DNA from: Boswellia sacra | Taxonomy: Eukaryota > Streptophyta > Magnoliopsida > Sapindales > Burseraceae | DNA length: 64,000 bases | Direction of reading: 5' to 3' | Assembly: GCA_013180625.2 (NCBI GenBank) | Contig: SNVD02010999.1 | Coordinates: 186,001 to 250,000 of the forward strand | Shown: positions 37,601 through 49,686 of the stretch, piece after piece | How positions within the stretch are numbered: the first letter of the stretch is position 1 | Layout of the letters: each line of letters opens with the position of its first letter | Translations under genes and position numbers: made by a program | The notes under the pieces: generated by a model | The model's database searches: none | The model's input: the letters and a program-made list of their open reading frames with translations, nothing else | What the model was told of the DNA's origin: nothing

Positions 37601-38379
37601 TATGGAGCTTCTAAATAAGATGTTCTGTGTGGGATGAATAAATATTTTCAGTTATTTTATCTTTGTATCATTCTCTCTTACATAGGTCATACAATCTTAT
37701 TCGTTTCATTTCAAATATCGGATCGTCTAGAAGACAAGTAAATTTCTCTTGGAAACAAAATATGTTCAATGTTCTGCTAACTTCAATGTTTTAACTTCGA
37801 TTTACAGTGGGACATTCTCTCAAATGGTGGCCTAGTTCAAGAAATGGCTCACATTGCAAATGGTCGAGATCCAGGCAACTGTGTCTCTTTATTGCGCGTA
37901 AATGTAAGTTGCATCCTAAAGTTTGCTTCTGATATTTAGCTTATAAGCTTATATCTATCAACAAGTAACTCAACAATTAAGGCATTATATCTAATTGTCA
38001 AAATAATTTGCAGAGTGCAAATTCGAGCCAGAGCAACATGCTGGTACTACAAGAGAGCTGCACTGATTCTACAGGCTCTTATGTGATTTATGCTCCGGTT
38101 GATATAGCTGCCATGAATATGGTCTTAAGTGGCGGCGACCCAGATTATGTTGCTCTTCTGCCATCAGGTTTTGCTATACTTCCTGACGGTCCAGGAGTTG
38201 GCGGTGGGGGAATTCTTGAGGTTGGCTCTGGTGGCTCTCTTCTCACCGTCGCATTTCAGATCTTAGTTGATTCAGTTCCAACGGCAAAACTCTCGCTAGG
38301 TTCGGTGGCAACAGTAAACAGTCTAATTAAGTGCACAGTGGAAAGGATCAAAGCTGCGGTAATGTGTGACAACAATTAG
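34619..38379 (+). CDS. PDF2: HD-ZIP class IV transcription factor, PDF2/ATML1 type
   Basis: Epidermis-specifying nuclear transcription factor. The coding exons I infer are 34619-34836, 34952-35069, 35274-35462, 35567-36004, 36094-36195, 36732-36932, 37036-37210, 37328-37599, 37808-37903 and 38014-38379: 2175 nt, 724 aa plus stop, with phase kept at every junction. Domains: acidic N-terminus with [12 protein letters not shown] (PDF2/ATML1-like); homeodomain ~56-112 ending [13 protein letters not shown]; leucine zipper-loop-zipper ~113-180 with the class IV CPNCGG motif (Cys146, Cys149); START lipid-binding domain ~235-460; and the conserved C-terminal START-associated region, ending in [13 protein letters not shown]. 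Family members are ~720-760 aa, so it is full length. All introns are GT-AG except intron 4, which uses a GC donor. I see no frameshift or stop. PDF2 versus ATML1 cannot be separated without a phylogeny. Confidence 0.95.
36005..36093 (+). other. GC-AG intron of the HD-ZIP IV gene
   Basis: The donor reads GATGTG|GCAAGT and the acceptor TTTCAG|AATCAATGG. Only the GC donor preserves the conserved MDV-NQW junction of the family. GCAAGT is the usual form of GC donors. Confidence 0.85.
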
Positions 38380-39800
38380 CCTACCATGCAGTGAGTCAAT
38401 TCTACAAACTTCCTAAGCTTTCACGTTGCATCTCTTCATCATGCGTTCCAAGAATTAATAACATGAAAAGATGTTCTAAGGAGCTCACTGAACTGAGCTT
38501 CAAACTTTTCTATATGTGTTCAGGAGTTTAATTTAGGAGGCGAGGCCTAGGCATTGATGTTTTCTTATAAAATGAGAAAACTTCAATAGAGTCACTAATT
38601 ATTTTTCGTGCATCTGAATCATAAATTCTGATTGGTAAGGGTCCGTGTGACATGCCCTCATTATGTGCAGTGAATATTGTTAATGCCTTAATGGTAGACT
38701 AAGGTGATGACCGTACCTCTAATGTAATACTGAAATAATTCCTTAGCATAGGGTTGTATTACTGATGAATTAAAAGTTTTTCCCCCTATGTGCTCTAAAG
38801 AAAGTAGATTTTGATAAACCGGGTTTTGATATCTTTGTTTAATTCATTTTCTTGTGGAGAATAAAAAAAATCAAAGTTTCATGTAGCAGTGAAACCATAA
38901 CATAAAATTTGAATGACCAAAAACATCATATACTCTAGAACAAATTAAGAAGAAAGAAGATAACGGAAGAAAAATCCTTTAGGAGTCCTTCCGCTGATGA
39001 ATTTAAAGTCCTCTCTCTAATATCTATAGTTGAAATACCTTTTATTTTTTTTTTAAATGTTCCCTCTCATGTTTGTGTTGCAGACATAACAATAGTAGGG
39101 AAGGAAAGAAATAAGCAAGAATATGGTGTATAAGTCGGAAAGTTAGCAAAGAGAGGAAGTCAAGAACGCACCTTACATGATTCTTCTTAGCAAGGGTAAA
39201 AGGTTCGGGTATTGACTTCGCCGAAAAAAGATTGATGAAAGTATAGCTCTCCATTTTCCTTATGTTTTGTTTAGAGCTATTTAGAGTTTCTTGTTAGGAG
39301 TTCTCTAGGAGTGTTAATCTTAGTTATCTCAGCTTTTTATTTTGTTTCGTGTATCTGTTCTTAGCGAGGCATCGGTTGAAACTTGGAACGTTGAAGCTCA
39401 CACCAGTTCACATTGGGCCTTCTTTTTTTTTTTTTTTTTGGGTTTCTTTCGGCTTCCATTAAGTAGTTCTTGCTATGTGCTTCTCACTGATTCCAGGGGC
39501 TGTAAAATTTGTGTCATCGCGTCCCATTTAATTTTCCAATCAAAAGAAACTGTCTGCATGTGAGGTTTAGAGGTCCTTATTTCTGAGAAGCTCTTAAACC
39601 GCCACAGTTTTAACCTAACAATCCAACTTGCAGAAACGCAAACTTCATGAGCTTCCACTGGAAACTTGGGAGGGAATGATGAGCTCATAATAAAAGATAA
39701 TTAATACATACAAGCCAATTTCGAAGCAAAATACTATGGTATGGAGAGTCGTTTGATAAGTAATTTCAATAATTCTAGAGAAATCAACTATTTATATTTG
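38380..39800. other. 3'UTR of the HD-ZIP IV gene, then intergenic
   Basis: An AATAAA at about 38860 is a candidate poly(A) signal some 480 nt after the stop codon. Beyond it I see no gene. A poly(T) run occurs at 39422-39439. Confidence 0.45.
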
Positions 39801-40053
39801 GTTAATTCAAAAAAATAACCAAAATTATAGGGGGTTTTAAAAAATAATCAAATTTCTAAAGATTTAGATATTATAGCCACAAACTAATAGACCCAACTAA
39901 CTCTTTTAGGGTTGTAGAACTGTAAATGTCTAGCGCTTAATAATAAAATAGACCATTAATAATTTGTCAATTTGTGATTACAATATCTAGAATTTTTAGA
40001 ATATGATTATTTTTTAAAATATATATAATTTTGGTTGTTTTTGATAATTTCAC
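39801..40053. mobile_element. MITE-like element with ~85-bp inverted ends
   Basis: The left half (GTTAATTC...AATAACCAAAATTATA...AAAAAATAATCA...TTTAGATATT) is mirrored in reverse complement at the right (GTGAAATTATC...CAACCAAAATTATA...AAAAAATAATCAT...CTAGATATT). About 250 bp in all. The flanks share no clean duplication, so the class is uncertain; the ends resemble MULE-derived MITEs. Confidence 0.6.
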
Positions 40054-43000
40054 AATTAAATTTGTAAATTATGTATACAAATAACTACTTCCATGAATTA
40101 ATAACCCTCACGATCTGTTAACAGTCAACTATCAACTCAATATAACAAAAACCAAAAGATGGCAATTTTTGACACAACACAAAATTATTGGGTTAGTATT
40201 GACATGATTATTAATTAGATCATATTAGTGCTAAGATACTCGACATAATTAATAAATGTGTTAACTCTCAACACGCCAATTCGTTTAATAATATAAATAA
40301 TTAAGCATGTCGTATCAATCTTTAACTTGCAAACTCATTTAATGATATAAATTTTTATCTACTTGTAACATAAATATTATAAACATGAATTTTTTATATT
40401 ATGAAGCAAATTAACCCATACGATAGCAAATTAAAATTATTATAATTATTTTCTTCTATATTAATAATGGTTCATATTAGTATGCTAATTTCAATTAATA
40501 TAGATACATAGCATGTGATTAGTTAAGTATATATGTATTAAATAATTGAGTAGATTATGTGAGTTAACATATAACATGTTATTAAATTGATTGTATTTAT
40601 GTTTCAAGTCTCGAAATGAATAATTAAATAGATCGTATCTGAATTTACCAAAATTTCATTAATTCATATGGCACAAATATGACACGCAGATACGAATTAT
40701 CACCCTTAACAAAAAAAAACAAAACAAAAAAAAAATTCTTCATTTCAATGATGACCTCAACTCGGTATGAAATTGTAAATTGTAATCCACCCCCTCAGCA
40801 GTTTGTTAGCATATGTGAATTATTAAATACCTTATAACTTCAAGAAAAGTGAGCTAATTTGTAAAATTAAGGACACGATTGAAGCTAACGAGGTGTAAAA
40901 TAATATAGATCCAGCAAAAACCAAGCAATGACTCGATGTCTATAAAACTCAAAGTTGATTAATACATATAAGATCATAGAGTAAACACCAATACTTGTTG
41001 ACTTATCTTGAATATATAAGCTTTAATAGATGAAACTTCGCCTGTTACAATTAAAGTTTATTCTATCATCTAACTTACCGTCAAAAGATAAATGCCGGTG
41101 AAAGCTATTGCTAGCTTCAATCTGGCAAACTTCTCTGCAGAGTCAATTACAGTTGATTAGTCAGGAACATGTCCTGGACGTGTTGCTACATCTTGAGACA
41201 TTAATTTGCTGTTGTGGCATCTCGAAGGCATAAAATGTAGCTGTTGTTAGAATGAGATGGATGAACCCCAACAACTTAAATTAATTTGTTACCTCTTGCT
41301 GATATGGGTTATTGTGATCGATACAGATAAATATATGTTTTTAACAGCAATATTAAGTCGTGTCTTACCTTTTGTCATGCACCAGCCTGATATATGTAAG
41401 TCTCGGGAACCAAGCTTGAAAAGTGAAATCATTAATTCATTGCTATACTAGGAATGGTCGATAATAATCAATTTGCTTCGCGAGGTTATAATATTAGGGA
41501 CCAATAGTTGTTGAAGCGAATCAACGTCCCAAGAAGAAGAGGAAACTGGAAAGAGAATAGTTTTGGAGGATTTTTTATTACTAATAATGACCATTTCTTG
41601 CTTATATCAAACATCATTTCTCAGTTCATCAGTTTTATCCTATGTTAGATTACCCCACTTCGGTTGAAGGAAAATATGCATGAAAATAGATATTCACTCA
41701 TATGTGCTGCTAGCTCTTGTATAATTTTGATATCTATATATATTATTAAAAGAGACATAAATTCAAATTATTTGGTACATTTTTTTCAGAGCAAAATAAT
41801 TTTTCTGTAGCTGATTGCCTTGAGCATTGGTTGAATTGACGAACAAGAAATTGGAGGTTGTCAGGGTTACAACGAATTGGTTAATGTCGAGTATAGATGA
41901 AAGTATCACTTTGCAAATAAAAATTAAAAAATAAAATCATAAATTTTGCTGAAAGAAGCAGGTCTGTTCCAAGATTTCCGAATCAATTATATCAGGTTAA
42001 TTACTTATAGCAGAACAGCAATAAAAAATAGAAATTTAATATAGATGGCAACTAATCATGCATGAAACTGTGTATATTGACAGACTTGAAGGCTCTATCC
42101 CCCTCCGTGCACAGTGGTTGGTTAGAATTTATGTAATATACGTGGTCCCATGAATTTGGATTTGGAAGAAAACTTTGGCATGCAGCTTGGCGATGAGGCA
42201 CCTGCATCAATGCATGCCTGTACACTGTAGAACATGAAGCAGCTGAATCAGCTGCATGTTTGAGTATTGAACATCAGCTAACAGATTAGCTGTTGAAACA
42301 ATGTTGGACATGGAATTAAACTCGCAACAATTTCACATGCAACCAGCAACTGCTGCTTTCTTTCGGCGGTTTGTCAAGGCACCATATTACCATTACCGAA
42401 GTAAAAGATTTTGCTCGAGAGCCAACAGAAACAGAAGGAGATTTACCCAGGGGCGTAACTGGAAATTACTTTTGGGTTGGGTTGAAACTTTTTTGACAAA
42501 ATTTGGTAAATTTTAATATATTATGAGATTTTATTAATTAACAAAAAAGATATATCGAATAAGAGAAAGATCATGTAACTTACTTTTTAAAATATAATTT
42601 TTATATTAAAAATGATTAAAATTATATTATAATAATTTAATATTCATCTACTATTAGTAAAGAGATTAGTTACCATATGTCATATGACACAGGAGTGTTA
42701 GGAAGCATCTAAGGTTTGAAAAGTATCTGAAGTATAGGGAGGTATGGGAGATTTATAAAAATTTTCTTATATTTTTTCATGAATTGAACGTAAAACCTTC
42801 CATATATATATCCAATAAGGTGGTATAGGCATTGGATTTAAGCTTACAAATTATTGGGCTCACATGAGGTTTAGCAATCCCTCGTTGGTGCTCATTAATT
42901 AAGATTCCTTCAACTCATACAACCATGTATTTTTTTTTTTTTAATTCTTGGCTGGGCCACAGCCCAACCCCCGCTTCCCTCGGCCCTTGGATTTAGCAAT

Positions 43001-43306
43001 GAATTATATAATGAAAGAAATTATAGGAAAAAAAAAAAGGAAACAAAGAGAAGCTGGAAGAAAAGAACAAGCAAGGATTATACATTAAGGACATAAAAAG
43101 AAAGGAAAATAATTAATACTTTGTAGTATTTATTTATTTTAGTAATTAAATGTGATATAAATGTATTTTGAAACTAATCTTAGTGGTGATCTAGTAACAG
43201 ATAAACCACTAAGGATCATCAGACTTATTAGAGTTAGAGCACTTGGAATGTTGACAGATTTAATTTGTGCTTTTCGAGGTTGATTCTTTATAAAACAGTA
43301 ATATCA
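40054..43306. other. Intergenic; a possible old element at 42450-42985
   Basis: No gene recognised. At 42451 CAGGGGCGTAACTGG begins a stretch that ends near 42980 with CAGCCCAACCCCCGCTTCCCTC. These are weakly inverted G/C-rich ends of a kind common in old hAT-type elements, but neither boundary nor duplication is clear. Confidence 0.4.
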
Positions 43307-44009
43307 GGGTATGTTTGATGCGTGATACTGTATAGTACTATTTTACTATATTATATTAAATAGTGTAATACATGTGTTTGGTGCTAATTTAGTATAGTAT
43401 TAATTAATACAAAGTACAACCCTTAGATGCATCAACATTGTATTAAATTATGTAGAGCTAATCTATGACATTAGCATTACATTGTGTAGCACTAATAAAA
43501 AATATCAAAATTATCACTATAAAATTCTATATATCCAACAATACCCTTTAATTTTTAAAATCTTAAAAATAAATAAATATGTATTTAATAGATAAATTAT
43601 AAAATCAAATTTATTTAAAATTTATTTTCTAAAAATAAAGGAGGGATGAAAGGAGTCACTGCCTCCATTGGGTGACACTTGAGGTCCACTATCCCTGTTG
43701 GATCAATTGGCACCTAGCATGCTACCATAAAGTTGAATTGTCTAATATGTCTAGTGAGGGTATTGGACCCTAAGTAATTTTTTCAACAATTAGTAACTAT
43801 TCGATAAATTATTAAATAACTACTTTTATAAATAAACTAAAAATATATTTATACTTTGTATATCGTTTTTTGAAAAAAATTCTTATTTTTTTATATAAAT
43901 TAGTACAATACATGAGTATATCAAACACCGTATAATTTTGATGTAACATTATTTTTAATATTATATAACACAATATTATATTATATAATATCATACACCA
44001 AACATGCCC
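43307..44009. mobile_element. PIF/Harbinger (Tourist-like) non-autonomous element, 3-bp TSD
   Basis: The left end is GGGTATGTTTGATGCGTGATA and the right end, reversed, is GGGCATGTTTGGTGTATGATA. Flanking trinucleotide TCA at 43304-43306 and 44010-44012 fits the TNA-type duplication of this superfamily. ~700 bp, AT-rich, with no transposase. Confidence 0.78.
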
Positions 44010-44173
44010 TCAGTATATTCTATGAACAGTCTTAACTCATTGTGAACTAACATTGACGAGGCCGATTTGGGTTTGAGTTACGAGTGCAGCCTTGCCAAAT
44101 TGTCAAACGACTGGTGCTATTGCTCCTCACCTCTCAAATTAAATTAAGGGAACCATAATTCTCATATTTTTAT

Positions 44174-45449
44174 GTTAAAATTACTATTTACCCCTAAGGT
44201 TAGGCTTAAGTTTCTCTTTTGTGGGAATGAAAATTAAAAGTGCCCCTTAGATTTCAAAATTTTCCATTAACTTAAATGGTGTAAGGGCATAATTGGAAAT
44301 AAAAACTCATAAGATTAAATAATAATTTCTATTATAAATTTAGAAAAAATAAATTAAATAAACGGTGTCCTCTCCTTTGTGTTCGACGCACACCCCGGCC
44401 CTAAACCAGTAGCTCCACCATCAACCACCAAGACCTAGTCGCCATCAACAACCTTATCTTAGCAAATCGGAAGCAGCCACCGCCACCCAAAAAGCCCATG
44501 CACATACCCACCGCAACCCATCAAGATCCAACAGGGAAAGGAGAGATGACAGATAGAGGAGAGGAGAGATAAGGGAGAGAGAGGCAGTGGGTTTGTGGAA
44601 TCCTTTTGTTTCACTATTGTGGAGGCAGCCTCCTACACCTGGGCCTCGTTGGGGGAGGGGGAGATGGGGCGGCTGCAGATGGAGAGGGGTGGAGGAGAGA
44701 GAGTAAGAGAGTCTTTTGTATTTTTTTTCTACTTCCTTTTGTTTTTTTTGTTTTTGTTTTTTTTTAACTTTCATCGTCTTTTTGCATGTGGGTTTTTGTG
44801 GCTGCCGATTTGATTTGCTATGGTGGTGAGTTGTGGCTGCTGATTTGATTTGCAATGATGGTGAGTTGTGGTTGCTGATTTGGTTTGTTATGGTGGAGAG
44901 TTTCAAAAGTTTTGAGTTGTGTAAGTTGTGATGGTGATGCTAAACTGCTGGATTGTAATGCTAAGTTGCTGGGTTTGCACAAAAATTTTCAAGCTTTTCA
45001 ATTTTTTTACTGGATGGCAATGGTGGAGCTATTGGATGGCACAAAAAAGTTTTGCTTATTGTTGGGTTTCTGCTAAGTTGTTAGATTGCTGGTTTATTTT
45101 TTTAAGTTGCTGGATTGTTGGGTAGCTAAACTGTTTTTTCTATTTATATGAGTTATTATTGTTGGTTTTTTCTTTTAATTTGATTTATGCCGGTATGTTT
45201 TTGATTTGCTTGTTTTTAGGTTGCTAAACTCACGTTTTTTTTATATATTTTCATCATCATCTAATGTGCATAATTTTATTGATTTATTAGTCAAGTCAAA
45301 TTGATATGGCTCATATTAATATTCTCTCTTCTATTCAGCTGTTTAAGTTAACGGCAGAATTCGATTTTCAGGGGACACTTTGTGATTTCCAATCTCACAA
45401 GGGGGGAGGGTATTTAAGCCTAACCTTAGGGAGTAAATAAGTTTTCCTG
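44174..45449. mobile_element. MULE-like element with ~110-bp TIRs
   Basis: The left end (TTACTATTTACCCCTAAGG, TTAGGCTTAA ... CATTAACTTAAA) is mirrored at the right (TTTAAGTTAACGG ... TTAAGCCTAACCTTAGGG, AGTAAATAAG). The immediate flanks share TTTTTAT, consistent with a decayed 9-bp duplication. The interior has G/A-rich sequence (44540-44710) and GTTGCTGGATTG-type repeats (44880-45130). Open frames at 44454-44906 (-) are low-complexity and not credible as a gene. Confidence 0.7.
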
Positions 45450-46556
45450 TTTTTATCTAACAAGTTAAAACATAAAATCTCTCTAAATTTCATAAATAAC
45501 TTTTTTCTATTGTTATTCATTCACACATACACCCCATATCTTATCTCAACAAATTTTCTAATAGCTTTCAAAGAATGAGAGAAAGAGAGAGAGATTGGCT
45601 AAAATGAATATGATAATTATACATATTTTTCAATCAACTCCTCTTTTAAATATTTTTTTTTCTCCTGAAAATGAAATATGAATGTAGAGAAACTCTGGAA
45701 TTAGAACTATATTATTATGAGTGACTAATAGGCAACAAGAACAATATATATATTCTGATTTTTTTTTCTTTAAGTTTGAGGACCGGACTTTGGAGACAAA
45801 TAGCATTCGTGTCTAATGATGGACCCAATCTAGCAAAATGAAATGGCCTTGGGCCAGTGTAGGCGGTGCTTGACATGAATTTGACTCCACTAGGAACTGC
45901 AAGTGGCCGTTTTAGGACACTGAAAAAGTTAGTTGAGAGGCATGTAGCACTTTCGAGTTTCCTAACTGAAGTGACTATCGTTAAAATTTAAACCTTGTTT
46001 TTCTTATGATTAGATGGCATAATAATTATTATTTTCATAAACACATTTAGTCAATTTGGTGACTTCTTCAATTAATATATATATATATATTCAGCTTTGA
46101 CGAGGTGCTAATCTTTTCATCTTCAATCTACATCAAATCTTCCATGATTATAGCCGAAAATATGGTTAATCGATCACCCACGCTTAAAATTCTTCTATAT
46201 ATAAAAAACTCTTTCTAGAACATAATACTTGTTAGTAAATTGTTTTGTGTAAAATGTTTTCACGTATTGATGATTCCAACTAATTTGACTTTAACAAATG
46301 CTACAATTAATAGTGTCTAATTCTTTCGCTATCCACGATACATGTCATGTGGTGAATATCGAATTATTGGCCAGTAGGGACGGATCATGATACTAGCCTT
46401 GGCCAACCTTTTCAAAAAATATTGAAATAGTTAATTCCTTAATATTCTTGAAATTTAAAGAAAATTAACTTTAATCCTTATTTTAAAAGTAATCACAAAA
46501 GTTCTTTTTGTTAAAGATTTTTAAAATATTGATAATATTATGTTTTCATATTTATC
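45450..46556. other. Intergenic, no gene seen
   Basis: AT-rich, with GA and AT simple runs (45578-45594, 46076-46091). Confidence 0.5.
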
Positions 46557-46571
46557 AAATAATTTCATGCT

Positions 46572-46780
46572 ACCCACAATGGGTTGATTCAAGTGGTGAA
46601 GCGAGCCAGGATGGCATTGGTACAGCACCAATGGTGAAGTTCTGGGTTCGAGTCTCCACAATGGCCTTCTCCATGATTTAAGTGGGAGACCTGACAGTGG
46701 GTTATGGTTGCGCTAGTCTCCTCCGAGGATTAGTCGTGGTGCGCGTAAGCTGGCCCGGACACCTCGGTTACAAAAAAAAA
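46572..46780 (+). mobile_element. tRNA-derived SINE with poly(A) tail and 15-bp TSD
   Basis: An A-box-like segment (GATTCAAGTGGTGAAGCG) and a B box (GGTTCGAGTCTCC, 46649-46661) are followed by a G/C-rich body (GCTGGCCCGGACACC) and an A12 tail. An exact 15-bp duplication, AAATAATTTCATGCT, flanks it at 46557-46571 and 46781-46795. An internal Pol III promoter plus a perfect duplication define a SINE. Confidence 0.92.
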
Positions 46781-46795
46781 AAATAATTTCATGCT

Positions 46796-49525
46796 CTTAA
46801 TCCATAATATGATTTTATTTTACTATAAAATATATTTGATTAATTGATTTATTATATGAGAGGGGGGGACTTCATGGCAGGGATTAAGCCTAAACAGATT
46901 TATAGTTAGGCCAACCTTTTTTAATAAAAAAAATAAAAATAAAAATATTTTAAAGAGTAAATTATTCAACTTCCTTGCAGGTTAAAATCAAAAGTACATT
47001 TAGTCGTCCTTTTGGTTTAAAAAGTACAATCACAAATATTTTTTTAAGAAAATTTGTAACCTGAAATGTCAGATTCCCTAAGTACTTTATGCTTAATGAA
47101 TATTGTAATCATATTTGGAACTTATTGCCACTACACAATAATTGACTTTGCTAACGTTGTTTCAACATCAATTGCTTTATTTTTGCTTGTGAAAAACGAT
47201 TGAACCAAGATCATCTGCATATCTTTTTTTTTTGTCTTTCAAGATCTCAAGATCCATAAAATTTTCTAGAATTAGATGATTAAGATTTGTTTTTATTTTT
47301 TCTATTTATTCATTCATTTTCTATAACCACTGATTATTCATATTCTTAAAAAAATGAAGGTCAATACTATATGAGGAGGGTATTCAAATTCCTTCTAATC
47401 CTATCCATATATGTAATTATGTATGATATATTAGCAAAAAAAAAAAAAAAAAGAAGATTTGAGAATATCTTTTTTAACTTTTTATACGAATAAAATAAAT
47501 GATTTCTGTTAACCAGGCAATGAGTTCCACATGAACAAATTGGGATATATTTATAGAGTTTCTCGTACTCAAAGTTATATGAAAATATTATTTCATGATC
47601 CCATATATTTTAGGAACCGTCATTTCATAAGCCTCCCCTAATCACGTTAAATTGAAAGAAGTCAAAACTGAAGTATTGTACTCGCGAAAGAGATACATCA
47701 TTGTAAGGAAACCTTGAGACCAAGTTCGAAATTTTAACCCATAACAAATCCGTGCCACTTGGCGAAAAAAAAATAAAAATAAAATGAGTTACCCACCATC
47801 AAACTTGCAATTGTTAGAGTGCTAACATAATTAAGAATTCCAACGCATGAGGGGTTATGGTTATTAGATAAATTAGAAAATTAGAATTTTAATACAAATT
47901 AATACCAACATAACAACTTATTAAGTGGTGGATGGAAACTATCAACTAGTTAATAAAAGGAATAAATACTTATTAAATTAGTATTGGTTATCCTAATAGA
48001 AGAAGACATAATTTATAAGGTTTTAGGCCCACAGATACACTTGTAAGAGCAAAATTTAAAATACAATAAGAGTATTTTTCCCCCCTGAACTTGGCACTAG
48101 TTGCAAAAAGGATACAGCATTGTTTACGTCAAGATTTTCTTACAAACAAGAAAGTTTCTTTTGGAGTTGGTCCGGTGAATTGTATAACATAAAAAATGAG
48201 TAAATTATATATTATATTTAGTTTGTCATTGTATTGGATTAATGTTAACCGATACTATATATGGTAAAAGATTGAATTTGATTGCATTAAAATTTTTTAT
48301 ATTAAATTAAAGTTTTTATATAAATTAAAATAATTAAAAAATATATTTAATAAATTTTAATAAAAAATTTAAAATCATCAATTTAAACTAATTACAAAAT
48401 ATTGGATTTTTAAATGCATAAATAAATTAATATATTTAAAATAACAAATAATTATGAATAAATTAAAATTTTTTAATTATAAAAATGAAGAATATTCAAC
48501 TAAATACGAGTATACAAAAGTTTACAATTAATTATTTTAATTAAATTTTATTTGATTTAAATAATACATTTAGTTTTATAATATTTCTTTTTTCTCTCTC
48601 TACTTTCCTTTCTTCTCCTTTCTTTGGCTCAAGTTGCAGACCATCTCTTTTCTTCCATTCGCCTTCTGTTTTTTTTTTAAAATAAATTTCAAGTGCTAGT
48701 GGCTTAGCAGCTAAGCATTTGAGGCAAGGAACTTCAAAACGGCCACCCTTTGGCTGAAATTTGTTAACCAGTGATCAAGCCATGCTTGATCTCTTTCTCC
48801 ATGCTAGCCATGGTCGATCCGTTTCTCCAAGCCAAGTTTTTTTCTTTTTTTTTTTTTTTAATAGCTTATTTCTCTTGATTTGATTTTTGATGGGTTTGAG
48901 ATTTTGGTTTGTTGCTATTGAAATGAGATTTTGGGAAGGGAAGGAAAGAAGGAAGATTAACAGCGGGAGAAAGAGATCTCACAGCGGGAGTTGGTGGTGA
49001 TGGGGGAGTTGGCGGCGATGGGGGAGTTGACGGTGATGGCGGTAGAGGAAGGGAAGAGTTCTTTGATGGATGTGTAGGACTAAGAAGAAGATTTGAGAGA
49101 GAGGAACTCACCAGATGATGATGATGATGTGGATTTTGGGAGGCTAGAGTGGGAAACGAGAGTGAAGAAAGAGAAGCGAGAGTTTTCGCTGGAGAAACTA
49201 AATGCAAATAGTTCTTATGCGGCCTTAACCCAATGTCCCCTGCGTGATAATCTATCCTGCCTTTATGCGTTCTTTATGCCCTTTTATACAATCTTATTCC
49301 ACTTAATTTTTCAACCAAACACAGTAAATACAAAATCTTATACAAACAGGTCTCTTTATACGATATTATGTGGGCTATCAAACACGATGTAAGTGGTTTT
49401 GGGATATGGGGTTATTTACATCAAGATTCTCTTAAGATGCCATATGTAGAAGTTCCTTTGAAGTTGGTCCCGTAGATGTGGAATTGAAGCTTAGCCCTAT
49501 CAAATTCTCAACTTATATTTTTTAG
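46796..49525. other. Intergenic; no convincing gene
   Basis: 48200-48590 is very AT-rich. The - strand frame at 48866-49207 is a low-complexity Pro/Ser/His-rich peptide with no recognised domain. A ~60-bp direct repeat (TTTACrTCAAGATTyTCTTA ... GGAGTTGGTCCnGTnGA) occurs at 48124-48184 and 49412-49474, bracketing this stretch. Confidence 0.45.
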
Positions 49526-49676
49526 GGCAATGCTACACCGACAACCAACTGCTTATAACCTGAATTGACAAAAATTCATTGGAGAAGGAAAAATAAAGAA
49601 TAAAAAATAGAAATTATACGTCCAGTAAATTGTAAGCAATTGTTTGTAGAATTTGGTTATAGATATAGCATTATTC
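49526..49676. mobile_element. Small MITE (~150 bp) with a ~10-bp TSD
   Basis: The ends GGCAATGCTACACCGACAACCAA and, reversed, GAATAATGCTATATCTATAACCAA are inverted repeats. Flanks TATTTTTTAG (49516-49525) and TATTTTCTAG (49677-49686) are a near-exact duplication. The size and duplication suggest a MULE-derived MITE. Confidence 0.72.
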
Positions 49677-49686
49677 TATTTTCTAG

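Noticed and set aside
42301..42516. 71-codon + frame
   Set aside because: No recognisable domain. It runs into the probable old hAT-type end at 42451, so it is unlikely to be a gene.
44454..44906. 150-codon open frame on the - strand
   Set aside because: Low-complexity Lys/Ser/Leu-rich translation of a GA-rich repeat inside a MULE-like element. No domain and no splice or promoter context.
47690..47790. Possible second SINE (GAGACCAAGTTCGAAATT)
   Set aside because: Only a weak B-box-like string; A box, tail and duplication not convincing.
48866..49207. 113-codon Pro/Ser/His-rich frame on the - strand
   Set aside because: Simple-sequence translation (PPSPPTPP runs) with no recognised domain; the + strand also opens over it.
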